From the NCBI GenBank assembly GCA_002839705.1, contig PGYO01000001.1:62001-126000 (forward strand): DNA of 64,000 nt. The letters run 5' to 3'. The stretch comes from Methanobacteriales archaeon HGW-Methanobacteriales-1 (GTDB taxonomy: Archaea > Methanobacteriota > Methanobacteria > Methanobacteriales > Methanobacteriaceae). Within the stretch, counting starts at the first letter, position 1, and every line of letters begins with the position of its first letter. The translations under genes and the position numbers were made by a program. Of the stretch, positions 8,931 through 17,200 are shown in pieces. Below the pieces are notes generated by a model. It was not told the DNA's origin and did not search any database. It was given only the letters and a program-made list of their open reading frames with translations.

Positions 8931-9959
8931 TTAATTTATCCTAGCATCAATCCCCATATGCCACACACCCGGGCTCCGGGACTTAACATGCCTCTTATTC
9001 AAAATTTCAACTTCTCGAGGCCCAGCAGCATCAATTATCCGTTGAATAGGTGTATCAAAATCAGAAGAGAATTCATAGTAATTAATAATCCCTCCAGGCT
9101 TAATTAACTCCATGGCCTTATCTAAAAACTCATAGGCCGTTCCAGGAAGATTCATTATCACTCTATCTGCAGAAATATCATGTTCTGATAAGACTTGACA
9201 TACATCACCTAAAATTGGAACTACCTTTTCTTCTACGTGATTAAGTTCCATATTCTTTTTTAAATAATGAATTGCATCGGGATTAATATCAATGGCATAA
9301 ATCAAGACTTCCCTACGCCGTGAAATATCCATAACAAAAGGTCCTACTCCACAAAACATGTCCACAATTATTTCACCGTCTTTGACCTGCTGAGCCACTC
9401 TTTCTCGCTCCGTGGCAAGTCGAGGGCTGAAATAAACTTTCTTAACATCCAGCATTATTCGTGAGCCGTATTCTACATGTATGGTCTCTGAAATGTCCTC
9501 CCCTGCCAGATGCTCCAGTTCCCGGATACGGGTAACGCCTTTTATCTCGCTTTTTTTCATGAAAACTGCTTTTCGTTTAGTGAAATCAAGGGCAGCCTGC
9601 CCAATGGTATGTTTATGTTCTTCAAGCTTTTCTGGAATCTCCAGGATCACCACATCTCCAATGATATCAAAGGACTTCTTTATCTCCTGAATTTCATCCT
9701 CATCAATTTTACCATTTAAAAAGTCCATGAAACTTTTAGGGCCTCTTTTTTGTATTTCAAATTCTATTTCTACAATATCTAAATGACCGATTCCAGATTC
9801 ATTTAACTTTTCAGAATTTATCTTTATTTCATCCATTAATGGTAAATAAACGAATTCAGAGTCCCTTTTTATTTTAAGGCCGAGATCTATAATAGATTCT
9901 TCCATTAGAATTTTACGGACATGGTTGGCCTCATTTTTGGGAACTTTAATGCATTTCAT
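8931..9959 (-). CDS. trm5: tRNA (guanine37-N1)-methyltransferase Trm5
   Basis: A 342-residue class I SAM methyltransferase of the Trm5/TYW2 family. The N-terminal third resembles the Trm5 D1 domain, the middle carries GDVVILEIPE and TRIRELEHLAG, and the Rossmann domain has VDMFCGVGPFVMDISRR (motif I, about residue 197) and the NLPGTAYEFLD catalytic motif. NLP fits m1G37 formation. The enzyme is needed for reading-frame maintenance. It is divergent from dphB. Confidence 0.9.
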   Translation of the reverse strand: MKCIKVPKNEANHVRKILMEESIIDLGLKIKRDSEFVYLPLMDEIKINSEKLNESGIGHLDIVEIEFEIQKRGPKSFMDFLNGKIDEDEIQEIKKSFDIIGDVVILEIPEKLEEHKHTIGQAALDFTKRKAVFMKKSEIKGVTRIRELEHLAGEDISETIHVEYGSRIMLDVKKVYFSPRLATERERVAQQVKDGEIIVDMFCGVGPFVMDISRRREVLIYAIDINPDAIHYLKKNMELNHVEEKVVPILGDVCQVLSEHDISADRVIMNLPGTAYEFLDKAMELIKPGGIINYYEFSSDFDTPIQRIIDAAGPREVEILNKRHVKSRSPGVWHMGIDARIN

Positions 9960-10072
9960 ATGATTCCTCTTCTAAGTAATATAATATAAGAATGTTTAAT
10001 TTATCAGAATATTATATCAAAAATCCTATCCTAAATATATTTATAATCTTCATGGTATAATTTAGTAAATAA

Positions 10073-10086
10073 TCATCATATGATGA
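10073..10086. promoter_or_regulatory. 14-bp perfect palindrome between trm5 and dphB
   Basis: TCATCATATGATGA is self-complementary and lies in the 282-base divergent spacer, 114 bases from trm5 and about 155 from dphB. It may be a regulator site; there is no second copy in the spacer. Confidence 0.3.
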
Positions 10087-10241
10087 ATTTGCTTTAAGAT
10101 AATGATTGTCATTTATTTATGTAATATATATCTCAATTTGAACTGTATATTTAAGAATATCAAAGTTTTAGTAATTATCAAATGAATTTAAAATTAACAT
10201 AATTAGTGAAATTATAGATTATGCCATTAAAAGGTGATTCA

Positions 10242-11021
10242 ATGCTTTATTTTATTGGTTTAGGACTTTATGATGAAAAAGATGTTTCTGTTAAAGGATT
10301 AGAAGCTTTAAAGTCTGCAGATGAGGTTTATGCTGAGTTTTATACGGCAGGACTTTTTGGAACATCCATCTCTGCATTTGAGAAGTTATTAGAAAGAGAA
10401 GTTAAAATTTTGACTAGAGAAGAGGTTGAGGAAGAGATAATTCCTATAAAAGCGGCAGAAAGCAAAAATATTGCTTTTTTAATTGCTGGAGATCCATTAA
10501 TCGCCACTACTCACACAGATATGATGATGGAAGCTAAAAAAAGAGGAATAGAAACTCAAGTTATTCACTCTTCATCCATACTATCTGCCGCGCCAGGAAT
10601 ATCTGGCTTGCAGGCCTATAAATTTGGTAAAGTAACCACGGTGCCATTCACAGAGGAAAATTTCTTCCCTCATTCTCCTTACCTGGCCATTAAAAACAAC
10701 ATGGAGCAAGATGCCCATACTTTGGTATTATTGGACATCCGGGCCCATGAAAACAGGTACATGACTGTTAACCAAGGCCTAAAATATCTCATGAAAGTTG
10801 AAAATGATAGACAAGAAGGAGTACTGGGTGATGATACTCTAGTAGTGGCTATAGTCCGTGCTGGTTCTCCACAACCTCTGGTGAGGGCGGATAAAATAAA
10901 AAATTTGATTAAGGAGGATTTTGGAGGGCCATTGCATTGCTTAATAATTCCTTCTAAAATGCATTTCATGGAAGCCGAATATCTAGTGGCCATGGCCGGT
11001 GCTCCTGAGGAGATATTGTAA
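10242..11021 (+). CDS. dphB: Diphthine synthase
   Basis: The product starts MLYFIGLGLYDEKDVSVKG, the signature start of archaeal Dph5/DphB, and continues with the tetrapyrrole-methylase-fold motifs VYAEFYT, FLIAGDPLIATTH and HSSSILSAAPGISGLQ. It trimethylates the modified histidine of elongation factor 2 to diphthine. An in-frame ATG exists at 10221, but the ATG at 10242 is preferred: AAGGTGAT lies just upstream of it, and family members begin at this methionine (259 residues). Confidence 0.93.
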   Translation: MLYFIGLGLYDEKDVSVKGLEALKSADEVYAEFYTAGLFGTSISAFEKLLEREVKILTREEVEEEIIPIKAAESKNIAFLIAGDPLIATTHTDMMMEAKKRGIETQVIHSSSILSAAPGISGLQAYKFGKVTTVPFTEENFFPHSPYLAIKNNMEQDAHTLVLLDIRAHENRYMTVNQGLKYLMKVENDRQEGVLGDDTLVVAIVRAGSPQPLVRADKIKNLIKEDFGGPLHCLIIPSKMHFMEAEYLVAMAGAPEEIL

Positions 11022-11125
11022 AATTTGTGAATATGTTTAGATGGGGCTAAATTTACTAATTTAGTAAATGACTGCTTAAGCCAATGGATGGATGATTATT
11101 TCTCAACTACAAAATTTTTCTGAAG

Positions 11126-11172
11126 GAAATCACATTTTTCTATTTTCATTTATATGGTGATTTCTATTTTTT
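11126..11172 (+). terminator. Hairpin followed by T-run downstream of dphB
   Basis: GAAATCAC (11126-11133) pairs with GTGATTTC (11157-11164) across a 23-base loop and is followed by a run of T residues. It could end the dphB transcript; the long loop makes it a weak call. Confidence 0.35.
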
Positions 11173-11253
11173 TGATTAATAACTAAGCCTCCTTTTTAAT
11201 AAAGATGCTTGATTTTGAGTTAATGATAATTGTTAATTTATTCGTGTTTTATA

Positions 11254-11307
11254 GTTCAAATATTTTTGAAAAAGTGATCATTAATCACATATTTTAAATA
11301 TTTGAAC
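11254..11307. promoter_or_regulatory. Nested 12-bp inverted repeat upstream of padR gene
   Basis: GTTCAAATATTT (11254-11265) and AAATATTTGAAC (11296-11307) form a perfect 12-bp inverted repeat. The enclosed 30 bases contain a second small palindrome GTGAT-CATTA-ATCAC. Its place directly before a PadR-type operator suggests either a terminator/attenuator or a second regulator site. Confidence 0.45.
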
Positions 11308-11311
11308 CTAT

Positions 11312-11329
11312 TATGTTAAAAATAACATA
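11312..11329. promoter_or_regulatory. PadR-type operator (ATGT-N8-ACAT)
   Basis: TATGTTA-AAAA-TAACATA is a perfect 7-4-7 palindrome containing ATGT-N8-ACAT, the consensus bound by PadR-family regulators. It ends 20 bases before the GTG start of the PadR gene, so autorepression is the likely mode. The match to consensus is seen directly; binding is inferred. Confidence 0.65.
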
Positions 11330-11349
11330 TGTTAAAAGTAACCCTTTAA

Positions 11350-11886
11350 GTGATGGCAATGGTTAATTCAGAACTTATAATTTTAGGCATGATTTACATC
11401 AATCCAAGCCATGGATATGCTCTTAAAAAAAATGTAAAGAACTATTTTGGGAATCCATACTTCAAATTAAACAACAACATACTCTATTCAACGCTCAGAA
11501 AACTGGAAAAAAACAGTTTTATCATTGGAAAAGAAATTAACAGCGAAAAAATGAATAAAAAAGTATACAGCATTACAGAAAATGGAAAAAAACATTTGCT
11601 AGAACTGGTAGCTACCCCACCGAAAATTGATATTGATGAATTTGATTTTAAAGTCCAAGCGGCATTTTTTGATCTCATATCAATGGAAAATCGTAAAAAA
11701 GTGGTTAGACCAATATATGATTCTAAATTAAAGATGTATCAAGAGGCATTAGAAAAAAAGAAAGAGTTAGGTTCTGAAATTCCGCCAATTTCATTAATTG
11801 TACTGGAATATGCTATCAAAGAATTGAAGATTTCTCTGGAATTTTATGAAAAATTAATAGGAATGAATTATAACGAAATAATTTGA
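11350..11886 (+). CDS. PadR family transcriptional regulator
   Basis: A 178-residue protein with an N-terminal winged helix typical of PadR (ELIILGMIYINPSHGYALKK, then LYSTLRKLEKNSFI and KKVYSITENGKKHL) and a longer C-terminal helical domain (subfamily with Vir-type C-terminus). GTG 11350, ATG 11353 and ATG 11359 are all possible starts. PadR proteins usually repress exporter or stress genes, and this one precedes an ABC-2 exporter pair. A consensus operator lies just upstream. Confidence 0.87.
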   Translation: MMAMVNSELIILGMIYINPSHGYALKKNVKNYFGNPYFKLNNNILYSTLRKLEKNSFIIGKEINSEKMNKKVYSITENGKKHLLELVATPPKIDIDEFDFKVQAAFFDLISMENRKKVVRPIYDSKLKMYQEALEKKKELGSEIPPISLIVLEYAIKELKISLEFYEKLIGMNYNEII

Positions 11887-12063
11887 TATTATTCGAATAA
11901 ATTTGATTAATGAAGATCATATTAAAATTGTTCAAATTAATTAAAGTTGTATAATTAAGTTTATTATTAAATGTGTATTCAAAAACTTGTCATTACTTCT
12001 TAGAAATAGTAAAATCGATTATTAATCATAAGTTATTAACAAAGGATGATTAGAGGAGATAGA

Positions 12064-13005
12064 ATGGAAGATTACATTATCAATGCCCAGAACTTAACCA
12101 AGAGTTTTGATGGCTTTAAAGCAGTGGACGGCCTTAACCTTAAAATAAGGAGAGGAGAAGTTTTCGGATTTTTAGGCCCTAATGGTGCCGGAAAGACCAC
12201 TTCTATTAGCATGATTGTAGGTTTACTGCGCCCTACCAGTGGTCAGATTTTAATAGATGGCCAAGACATAAATAAGGTGGATAAATCTAAAATAGGGATT
12301 TGCCCACAGGATATTGTTTTATGGGACAGTTTGACTTGTCAGGAAAGTCTGAAATTCATGGGGGAGATGTATGAAGTTCCAGAGGATATTCTTAAAAAAC
12401 GGGTTGAAAGGTTATTAAATGACCTAATGTTAACTGAAAAAACAGATACTATCGTTTCTAATTTATCCGGAGGCATGAAACGTCGATTGAATCTGGCAAT
12501 GGCTTTAATCCATTCTCCAGAGGTAGTGGTTCTTGATGAACCATCAGAAGGCCTAGATCCTCAGTCAAGGAGAGTTTTGTGGAATTTTATCCGTTCTTTA
12601 AGAGATAAGGAGGATAAAACGGTTATTTTAACCACTCACTTAATGGATGAGGCGGATAGTCTCTCAGACCGTATTGCTATTATTGATCATGGCAAATTGC
12701 TTCGTCTGGATACTCCTCAAAATCTAAAAAGAGAGATAGGGGATGGGGATGTGGTTTATATGCACTTATCAGACCCGGATAAAAATTCAGAAGTTATTAA
12801 TGTCCTTAAAAATCTGGATATTATTGATTCAGTAACGGAAGTTGAGGGTAAAATTAATGTCCGAACTTTAAATGCAGTGGGTAAACTCCCTGAAATAATG
12901 GCTGAATTACAGGATCTAAATGTAGAAGTAGAAGATCTATTTTTGAGGCCAAACACTCTTGAAGATGTTTTTATTGAATTAACTGGTACCAGTTTGAGGG
13001 AATAA
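12064..13005 (+). CDS. ABC-2 exporter ATPase (DrrA/CcmA type)
   Basis: A 313-residue ATPase: Walker A GPNGAGKTT near residue 38, Q-loop CPQDIVLWDSLTCQES, signature NLSGGMKRRLNLAMAL, Walker B VVVLDEPSEGLDPQSRR and switch His TTHLMDEAD, then a C-terminal regulatory domain of about 90 residues as in DrrA-type exporters. The ATG at 12064 is chosen over 12046 because GAGGAGAT lies just before it. It pairs with the permease 57 bases downstream. The exported substrate is unknown. Confidence 0.88.
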   Translation: MEDYIINAQNLTKSFDGFKAVDGLNLKIRRGEVFGFLGPNGAGKTTSISMIVGLLRPTSGQILIDGQDINKVDKSKIGICPQDIVLWDSLTCQESLKFMGEMYEVPEDILKKRVERLLNDLMLTEKTDTIVSNLSGGMKRRLNLAMALIHSPEVVVLDEPSEGLDPQSRRVLWNFIRSLRDKEDKTVILTTHLMDEADSLSDRIAIIDHGKLLRLDTPQNLKREIGDGDVVYMHLSDPDKNSEVINVLKNLDIIDSVTEVEGKINVRTLNAVGKLPEIMAELQDLNVEVEDLFLRPNTLEDVFIELTGTSLRE

Positions 13006-13062
13006 AATGGAAATAGAGAATAAAATGACATTAATCAATAATTATTTTTTTGAGGGATTTAA

Positions 13063-14337
13063 ATGAAGTTTATTAATGTAGCTATTAAGGATTTTAAGGA
13101 ACTTATCCGGGACCGGCGTGGTCTTTTCATGATTTTACTGTTTCCTCTGTTTTTCATGGTAATTTTTGGGTTTGCCTTTGAAGACATGGGTAAAAGTAAT
13201 GAACCTCATAATTTAGCAGTTGTTAATCTGGATGAAGGTGCCAAAATGCCTGTGACTAATGAAGAGGTCAATTATGGGGATAATCTGACTAAAGTTCTTA
13301 AAGATGCTGAGTATGAAGATAATGATGTAAAATTGTTTAGAATGACCGAAACATCAGAATCTTCGGCAAACCAACTCATACAACTCAAAGAAGCCGATGC
13401 GACCATAATTATCCCAAAAAATTTCTCCCAGTCAATTGTTGATTTAATAAAAGCTTCAGGCACTGCTCAATCCACTGGTACTTCTATTCCTACAGAATAT
13501 AGGGATAATAATACATTAAAACTAGTTATCCGTGGAGATTCGTCAAGTATAGCATTTGGAACTTCGCAGGCCATGCTGGTAAAAATTGTAACGGAGTACC
13601 AGAATGGTCTGGTGACTGGTATTCAGAATCAATTATCAGGCACCACTGGAGGATCTCTAAAAATATTTGAAAGTGATGTGGAGTCTGTTGCTGGAACAGA
13701 ATCATTCTCCCAGTTCGATTTCCTGGCACCAGGAATGATGGTGTTTGCCATTCTCCTCCTTTCCACCACTGTGGCTGCCAGCTTGACCAGAGAAGTTGAA
13801 AAAGGAACTTTAGCTCGCTTAAAACTATCTAAAATGAGATCTTTTGATATGTTATTTGGAGCACTCCTCCCCTGGTCTGCAATAGCTGCTTTGCAAGTTT
13901 TAATCCTTCTTATAACTGCAATAATCATGGGTTTTAACTGGCAAGGAGGATTAAATTCTATATTACTGGCCATGTTCATCGGTGTCATTGGGGGAATTGC
14001 TTCTATAGCATTAGGTATGATTATTGCCTCTTTTGCTAAAAACGACCAACAAGCATCTAACCTGGGAATATTAGTATCCATACCTATTTCTTTCCTTGTA
14101 GGAGCTTTCTTCCCTCTTCCACAAGTGGTTATTGGTGAATTCATGGGTAGAACATTTGAATTTTATGATATTCTACCCTGGACCCATATATTAGATGCTC
14201 TAAGGACTGTGTTGATTTATGGTGAAGGTTGGGATGCCATTACATATGATATGGGTTGGAGTATTTTGCTCACGGCTATAATATTTGTTGTAGGTGTGGT
14301 GTTATTCTCTAAACTTCGTTTAAGTGTTGATAAATAG
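13063..14337 (+). CDS. ABC-2 type exporter permease
   Basis: A 424-residue membrane protein with the YhgE/DrrB-like architecture: one N-terminal helix (residues about 20-40, FMILLFPLFFMVIFGFAF), a large external domain of about 170 residues (LAVVNLDEGAKMPV onward), then five C-terminal helices with the ABC-2 motif TREVEKGTLARLKLSKM between them. It follows the exporter ATPase and has the ribosome binding site GAGGGATTT. Together with the PadR regulator this is a multidrug or small-molecule efflux unit by family; the true substrate is unknown. Confidence 0.86.
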   Translation: MKFINVAIKDFKELIRDRRGLFMILLFPLFFMVIFGFAFEDMGKSNEPHNLAVVNLDEGAKMPVTNEEVNYGDNLTKVLKDAEYEDNDVKLFRMTETSESSANQLIQLKEADATIIIPKNFSQSIVDLIKASGTAQSTGTSIPTEYRDNNTLKLVIRGDSSSIAFGTSQAMLVKIVTEYQNGLVTGIQNQLSGTTGGSLKIFESDVESVAGTESFSQFDFLAPGMMVFAILLLSTTVAASLTREVEKGTLARLKLSKMRSFDMLFGALLPWSAIAALQVLILLITAIIMGFNWQGGLNSILLAMFIGVIGGIASIALGMIIASFAKNDQQASNLGILVSIPISFLVGAFFPLPQVVIGEFMGRTFEFYDILPWTHILDALRTVLIYGEGWDAITYDMGWSILLTAIIFVVGVVLFSKLRLSVDK

Positions 14338-14416
14338 TTAAATATTAAAATATAGATAGTTAAATTAATTAAAATAAATTTTAATATTTTTATTTAATTT
14401 AATTTAGAAAATCCAT

Positions 14417-15028
14417 ATGAATGAATCATGTAGAATTAATAATGGGGTGATTTTAATCTCAGAAAAAATACACAAGCATGGTGGAAAATCCAGTAGTGAA
14501 ATTTTAAGTGCTTCCGAAGTTTTAAAAAATGTAGGTTTAAAATCCGGAGATATATTTTTGGATGCTGGTAGTGGGGATGGGTTTATTTCACTAGAAGCAT
14601 CAGAAATTGTTGGTGAAAATGGTAAAGTCTATGCTGCTGATGTTCACAAACCATCAATGGATATTTTACGTCAGAAAATTGAAGAAAAAGATTTAAAAAA
14701 TATAAATCCTATTCTGGCGGACATAACTTCTAGCATTCCTGTTGAAAATAAATCTATAGATCTATATCTCACTGCCAATGTATTCCATGGGATAGTGGGT
14801 AATGCTGAATTAGATAGTACCATGAAAGAAATCAATCGAGTTTTAAAAGATGATGGAGTTTTAGCTATCGTGGAATTTATTAAAGAAGAAGGAATGCCTG
14901 GACCACCCATGGATGTTCGTCTGGAACCACAAGATGTTCTGAATAATATTGAAAAGTATGGTTTTGAAGAAAAAGAAGTTAAGCAAACTGGGCCTTATCA
15001 TTATGTGGTTTTAGCTTCCAAAAAATAA
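14417..15028 (+). CDS. Class I SAM-dependent methyltransferase (UbiE/Methyltransf_11-like)
   Basis: A 203-residue methyltransferase with motif I IFLDAGSGDGFISLEA near residue 47, the acidic end of beta 2 VYAADVH, and EINRVLKDDGVLAIVEF as the post-I region. The fold and size match small UbiE-like enzymes whose substrates vary widely. It follows the exporter genes by about 80 bases on the same strand and could be co-transcribed. The first 15 or so residues (Cys- and Asn-rich) look unlike the family, so an internal start, for instance GTG 14447, is possible. Confidence 0.8.
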   Translation: MNESCRINNGVILISEKIHKHGGKSSSEILSASEVLKNVGLKSGDIFLDAGSGDGFISLEASEIVGENGKVYAADVHKPSMDILRQKIEEKDLKNINPILADITSSIPVENKSIDLYLTANVFHGIVGNAELDSTMKEINRVLKDDGVLAIVEFIKEEGMPGPPMDVRLEPQDVLNNIEKYGFEEKEVKQTGPYHYVVLASKK

Positions 15029-15175
15029 AATAATTTTTTTCTTTTTTAGATTAACTTCATTAATTATTATTTTTATTTTCCTTAATTATCTAATTTAAAT
15101 TCAAAAATAGAATAATCTTAATTTTAAAACAAATAATAATTAACTAAATGCTTGAAATTATTTGTTTAATTTAAT

Positions 15176-15937
15176 TTAGTAGAGTGGAGTGTATTTTTCC
15201 AAGAAATCGGTATGATTTTTGTCCAGCATTCTTAAAAGGGACATGTTCTGTGGGGAAGAACAAGCTAGGGATTCAACCAGATTGCGGAGTGTCCCATTTT
15301 TTATATTTTCTCTTACTTCTCTGGTTACTAAATCCAGTGTTCTTTTATTATATTCAAAAAGTTCATTTTGTTCCAACTGGTAAATCTGGTATTTTTCAAG
15401 GTTATATGAACTTCCAGGAGTCATCATAATATTCAGGTAGCTGTAAAATTCACAAATGGCATCTGAAAATAGGTCTATCCCCATATATGAAATTATAGGT
15501 ATGAAAGATGCCTCGGCAAATGGGAAACACAGGGTTGTATTGGGGCTGATAGATTCCCTTAAATCTGATATTATTTCTGCTATATCTCGTGGCCGGCGAA
15601 CCATTTCATCAGCATTGGCTATTAATAACGTTTTATAATCCATTTTTTCCAGCTTTTGAGCACATTCAATTCTTAAATCGGAGTATTTAGCTCCATGAAT
15701 AACTGCAAAAGTATTTTCAATAGATTTATTATCATCTTTGTACTCTGCTGCTTTTTCTATGGTTTTTTCAACAGACCATTCAGCCAATGATAAAGGAACA
15801 TCATAGGCCATGGGTTCATCAGGGCATATTTCCATGGTTTTTGCACTGATTATAGTGGGAGTCTTCAATTCTCCAATTTTTCCCATACGTGCAGGTCCAT
15901 CATGGCCTTTTATTTCAATATTTTTGTTTTTAGCCAT
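15176..15937 (-). CDS. Short ArcS/TGT-like protein (archaeosine pathway), lacking C-terminal domains
   Basis: The 253-residue product begins with HDGPARMGKIGELKTPTII, the opening motif of archaeal TGT/ArcS (TgtA2) proteins, and ends with NLVESLACSSPQNMSLLRMLD and YTPLY, matching the end of the TGT-fold domain (VE-x-RSSP-x-LLR-LD-x-YTP). Full ArcS continues with a catalytic core and a PUA domain, so this is only the N-terminal TGT-like module. ArcS adds lysine to preQ0 in tRNA for archaeosine formation. Whether this short form works with a separately encoded partner is unknown. The start is supported by family similarity. Confidence 0.6.
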   Translation of the reverse strand: MAKNKNIEIKGHDGPARMGKIGELKTPTIISAKTMEICPDEPMAYDVPLSLAEWSVEKTIEKAAEYKDDNKSIENTFAVIHGAKYSDLRIECAQKLEKMDYKTLLIANADEMVRRPRDIAEIISDLRESISPNTTLCFPFAEASFIPIISYMGIDLFSDAICEFYSYLNIMMTPGSSYNLEKYQIYQLEQNELFEYNKRTLDLVTREVRENIKNGTLRNLVESLACSSPQNMSLLRMLDKNHTDFLEKYTPLY

Positions 15938-16198
15938 TTTATCGCCATTATTTATAATTTTTATTTTACTTAATTTAATAAAATATTTGGACTGATTTAT
16001 TATTAAATCAGATTATGGATTTAAATCCTATATCATTTTAAGTAGATAAATTAATTGTATTATAATTAATATGAACTTATTTAATAAATCATATGATTCC
16101 TAAATCATTCTAAATATTGTTTATATTAATGTTTTTAAATATAATTTTCCTCCATTCTTGTTTTTAAATATAATTTAAAACTATCAAATCTACTATGC
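15938..16198. other. AT-rich divergent spacer
   Basis: Together with 16199-16327 this is a 390-base divergent spacer between the ArcS-like gene and hdrC. Apart from the operator-like palindrome and TATA box listed separately near its hdrC end, I see no small gene or RNA motif in it. Confidence 0.4.
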
Positions 16199-16217
16199 TG
16201 TAACCAAAAAGGTTACA
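16199..16217. promoter_or_regulatory. Palindromic candidate operator upstream of hdrCB
   Basis: TGTAACC-AAAAA-GGTTACA is a perfect 7-5-7 inverted repeat. It is centred about 34 bases upstream of the TATA box of hdrC, the usual place for an archaeal activator or upstream repressor site. It does not match the NrpR (GGAA-N6-TTCC) or MsvR consensus as I know them. Confidence 0.55.
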
Positions 16218-16238
16218 CTAAGCAAAATTTTAGCAACC

Positions 16239-16246
16239 TTTATATA
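16239..16246 (+). promoter_or_regulatory. TATA box of the hdrCB operon
   Basis: TTTATATA, preceded by a purine/C-rich possible BRE (GCAACC), is a near-perfect archaeal box A. A start of transcription about 25 bases downstream would leave a leader of roughly 55-60 bases before the first hdrC ATG, and AAGGTG precedes that ATG. Confidence 0.65.
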
Positions 16247-16327
16247 TGGATATAAATCACAGTTTAATAAGAGAATCCGAGGTTTAAATATAAATAAAAC
16301 CTGTGAATATTCAAGGTGTGAAAACTA

Positions 16328-17179
16328 ATGTCCGTATTAAAACGCCTTAAAAATATGTTAACCGGGGAAAAAGAAGAGGAAGCAGAAGAGAAGAAGTCAG
16401 AATCATCTGATAAATCTACTGATACTAAATCTTCTGAAACTTCTAGCAAAACTAAGGAAAAAACTTCTAAAAAATCGAAAAAAGGAAAAAAGGAAACTAA
16501 AGTTTCTGGAAAACCTAAAGAGAAAAAAGAAGAAACTAAAACCAAAAAAAGTGAAGCTGAAGATTCAAAAATCCCTACTGTAACTGAAGAAGAAAAACCA
16601 AAATCTAAAGTGAGTGATAATATGAGTTTATTGCAAAAAGATGAAAACTTAATGAAATCTGATGCTAAAGACAAAGAGTTTTCCGAAACAATCAAAGCAG
16701 CGGGCGGCGACAGTCTAGAATACTGTTTCCAATGTGGAACCTGTACTGGATCCTGCCCATCTGGAAGGAGAACTCCTTACCGAGTCAGACAACTTGTCAG
16801 AAAAACTAACATTGGATTAAAAGATGAAGTAATTTCTGACCCTACCCTATGGATGTGTACCACCTGTTACGCTTGCCAAGAAAGATGCCCACGGGATATT
16901 AAAATTGTGGACGTTGTAAAATTAGCCCGTAATGAAGCTGCAAAAGCTGGATTCATGGCCCCTGCCCACAAAATGACTGGTAAATTCGTTATTGAAAGTG
17001 GACACGGTGTGCCAATCAATGACGCTACCATGGAACTAAGAAAAAGAGTAGGCCTGGGCGAATTACCACCAACCACTCACTCTTTCCCTGGAGCTCTAGA
17101 AGAAGTTCAAACTATCTTAAAAGCTACTGGATTTGACTCCCTGATTGGATACAACTGGGAATCCAAGGAATTAGAATAA
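16328..17179 (+). CDS. hdrC: Heterodisulfide reductase subunit C with charged N-terminal extension
   Basis: Residues 99-283 are a normal HdrC: two ferredoxin-type motifs CFQCGTCTGSCP and CTTCYACQERCP, each CxxCxxCxxxCP, carrying two [4Fe-4S] clusters that relay electrons to HdrB for CoM-S-S-CoB reduction. The usual HdrC start corresponds to the internal ATG at 16622 (MSLLQKDEN). Upstream, the frame stays open for 98 residues of Lys/Glu/Ser/Thr-rich sequence starting with a short amphipathic-looking MSVLKRLKNMLTG. Both starts have plausible ribosome binding sites (AAGGTG for 16328, GTGAGTGAT for 16622), so two isoforms are possible. hdrB follows 21 bases later. Confidence 0.93.
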   Translation: MSVLKRLKNMLTGEKEEEAEEKKSESSDKSTDTKSSETSSKTKEKTSKKSKKGKKETKVSGKPKEKKEETKTKKSEAEDSKIPTVTEEEKPKSKVSDNMSLLQKDENLMKSDAKDKEFSETIKAAGGDSLEYCFQCGTCTGSCPSGRRTPYRVRQLVRKTNIGLKDEVISDPTLWMCTTCYACQERCPRDIKIVDVVKLARNEAAKAGFMAPAHKMTGKFVIESGHGVPINDATMELRKRVGLGELPPTTHSFPGALEEVQTILKATGFDSLIGYNWESKELE

Positions 17180-17200
17180 TCAATTTTAGGAGGATCAAAA

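Noticed and set aside
10087-10140. C/D box sRNA near TGATGA at 10081
   Set aside because: A C-box-like TGATGA is present, but no matching D box at proper spacing was found; the hexamer is half of a palindrome.
13629-14144. 171-codon minus-strand frame inside the exporter permease gene
   Set aside because: It is antisense to a well-supported membrane protein gene, has no ribosome binding site and no recognisable protein features.
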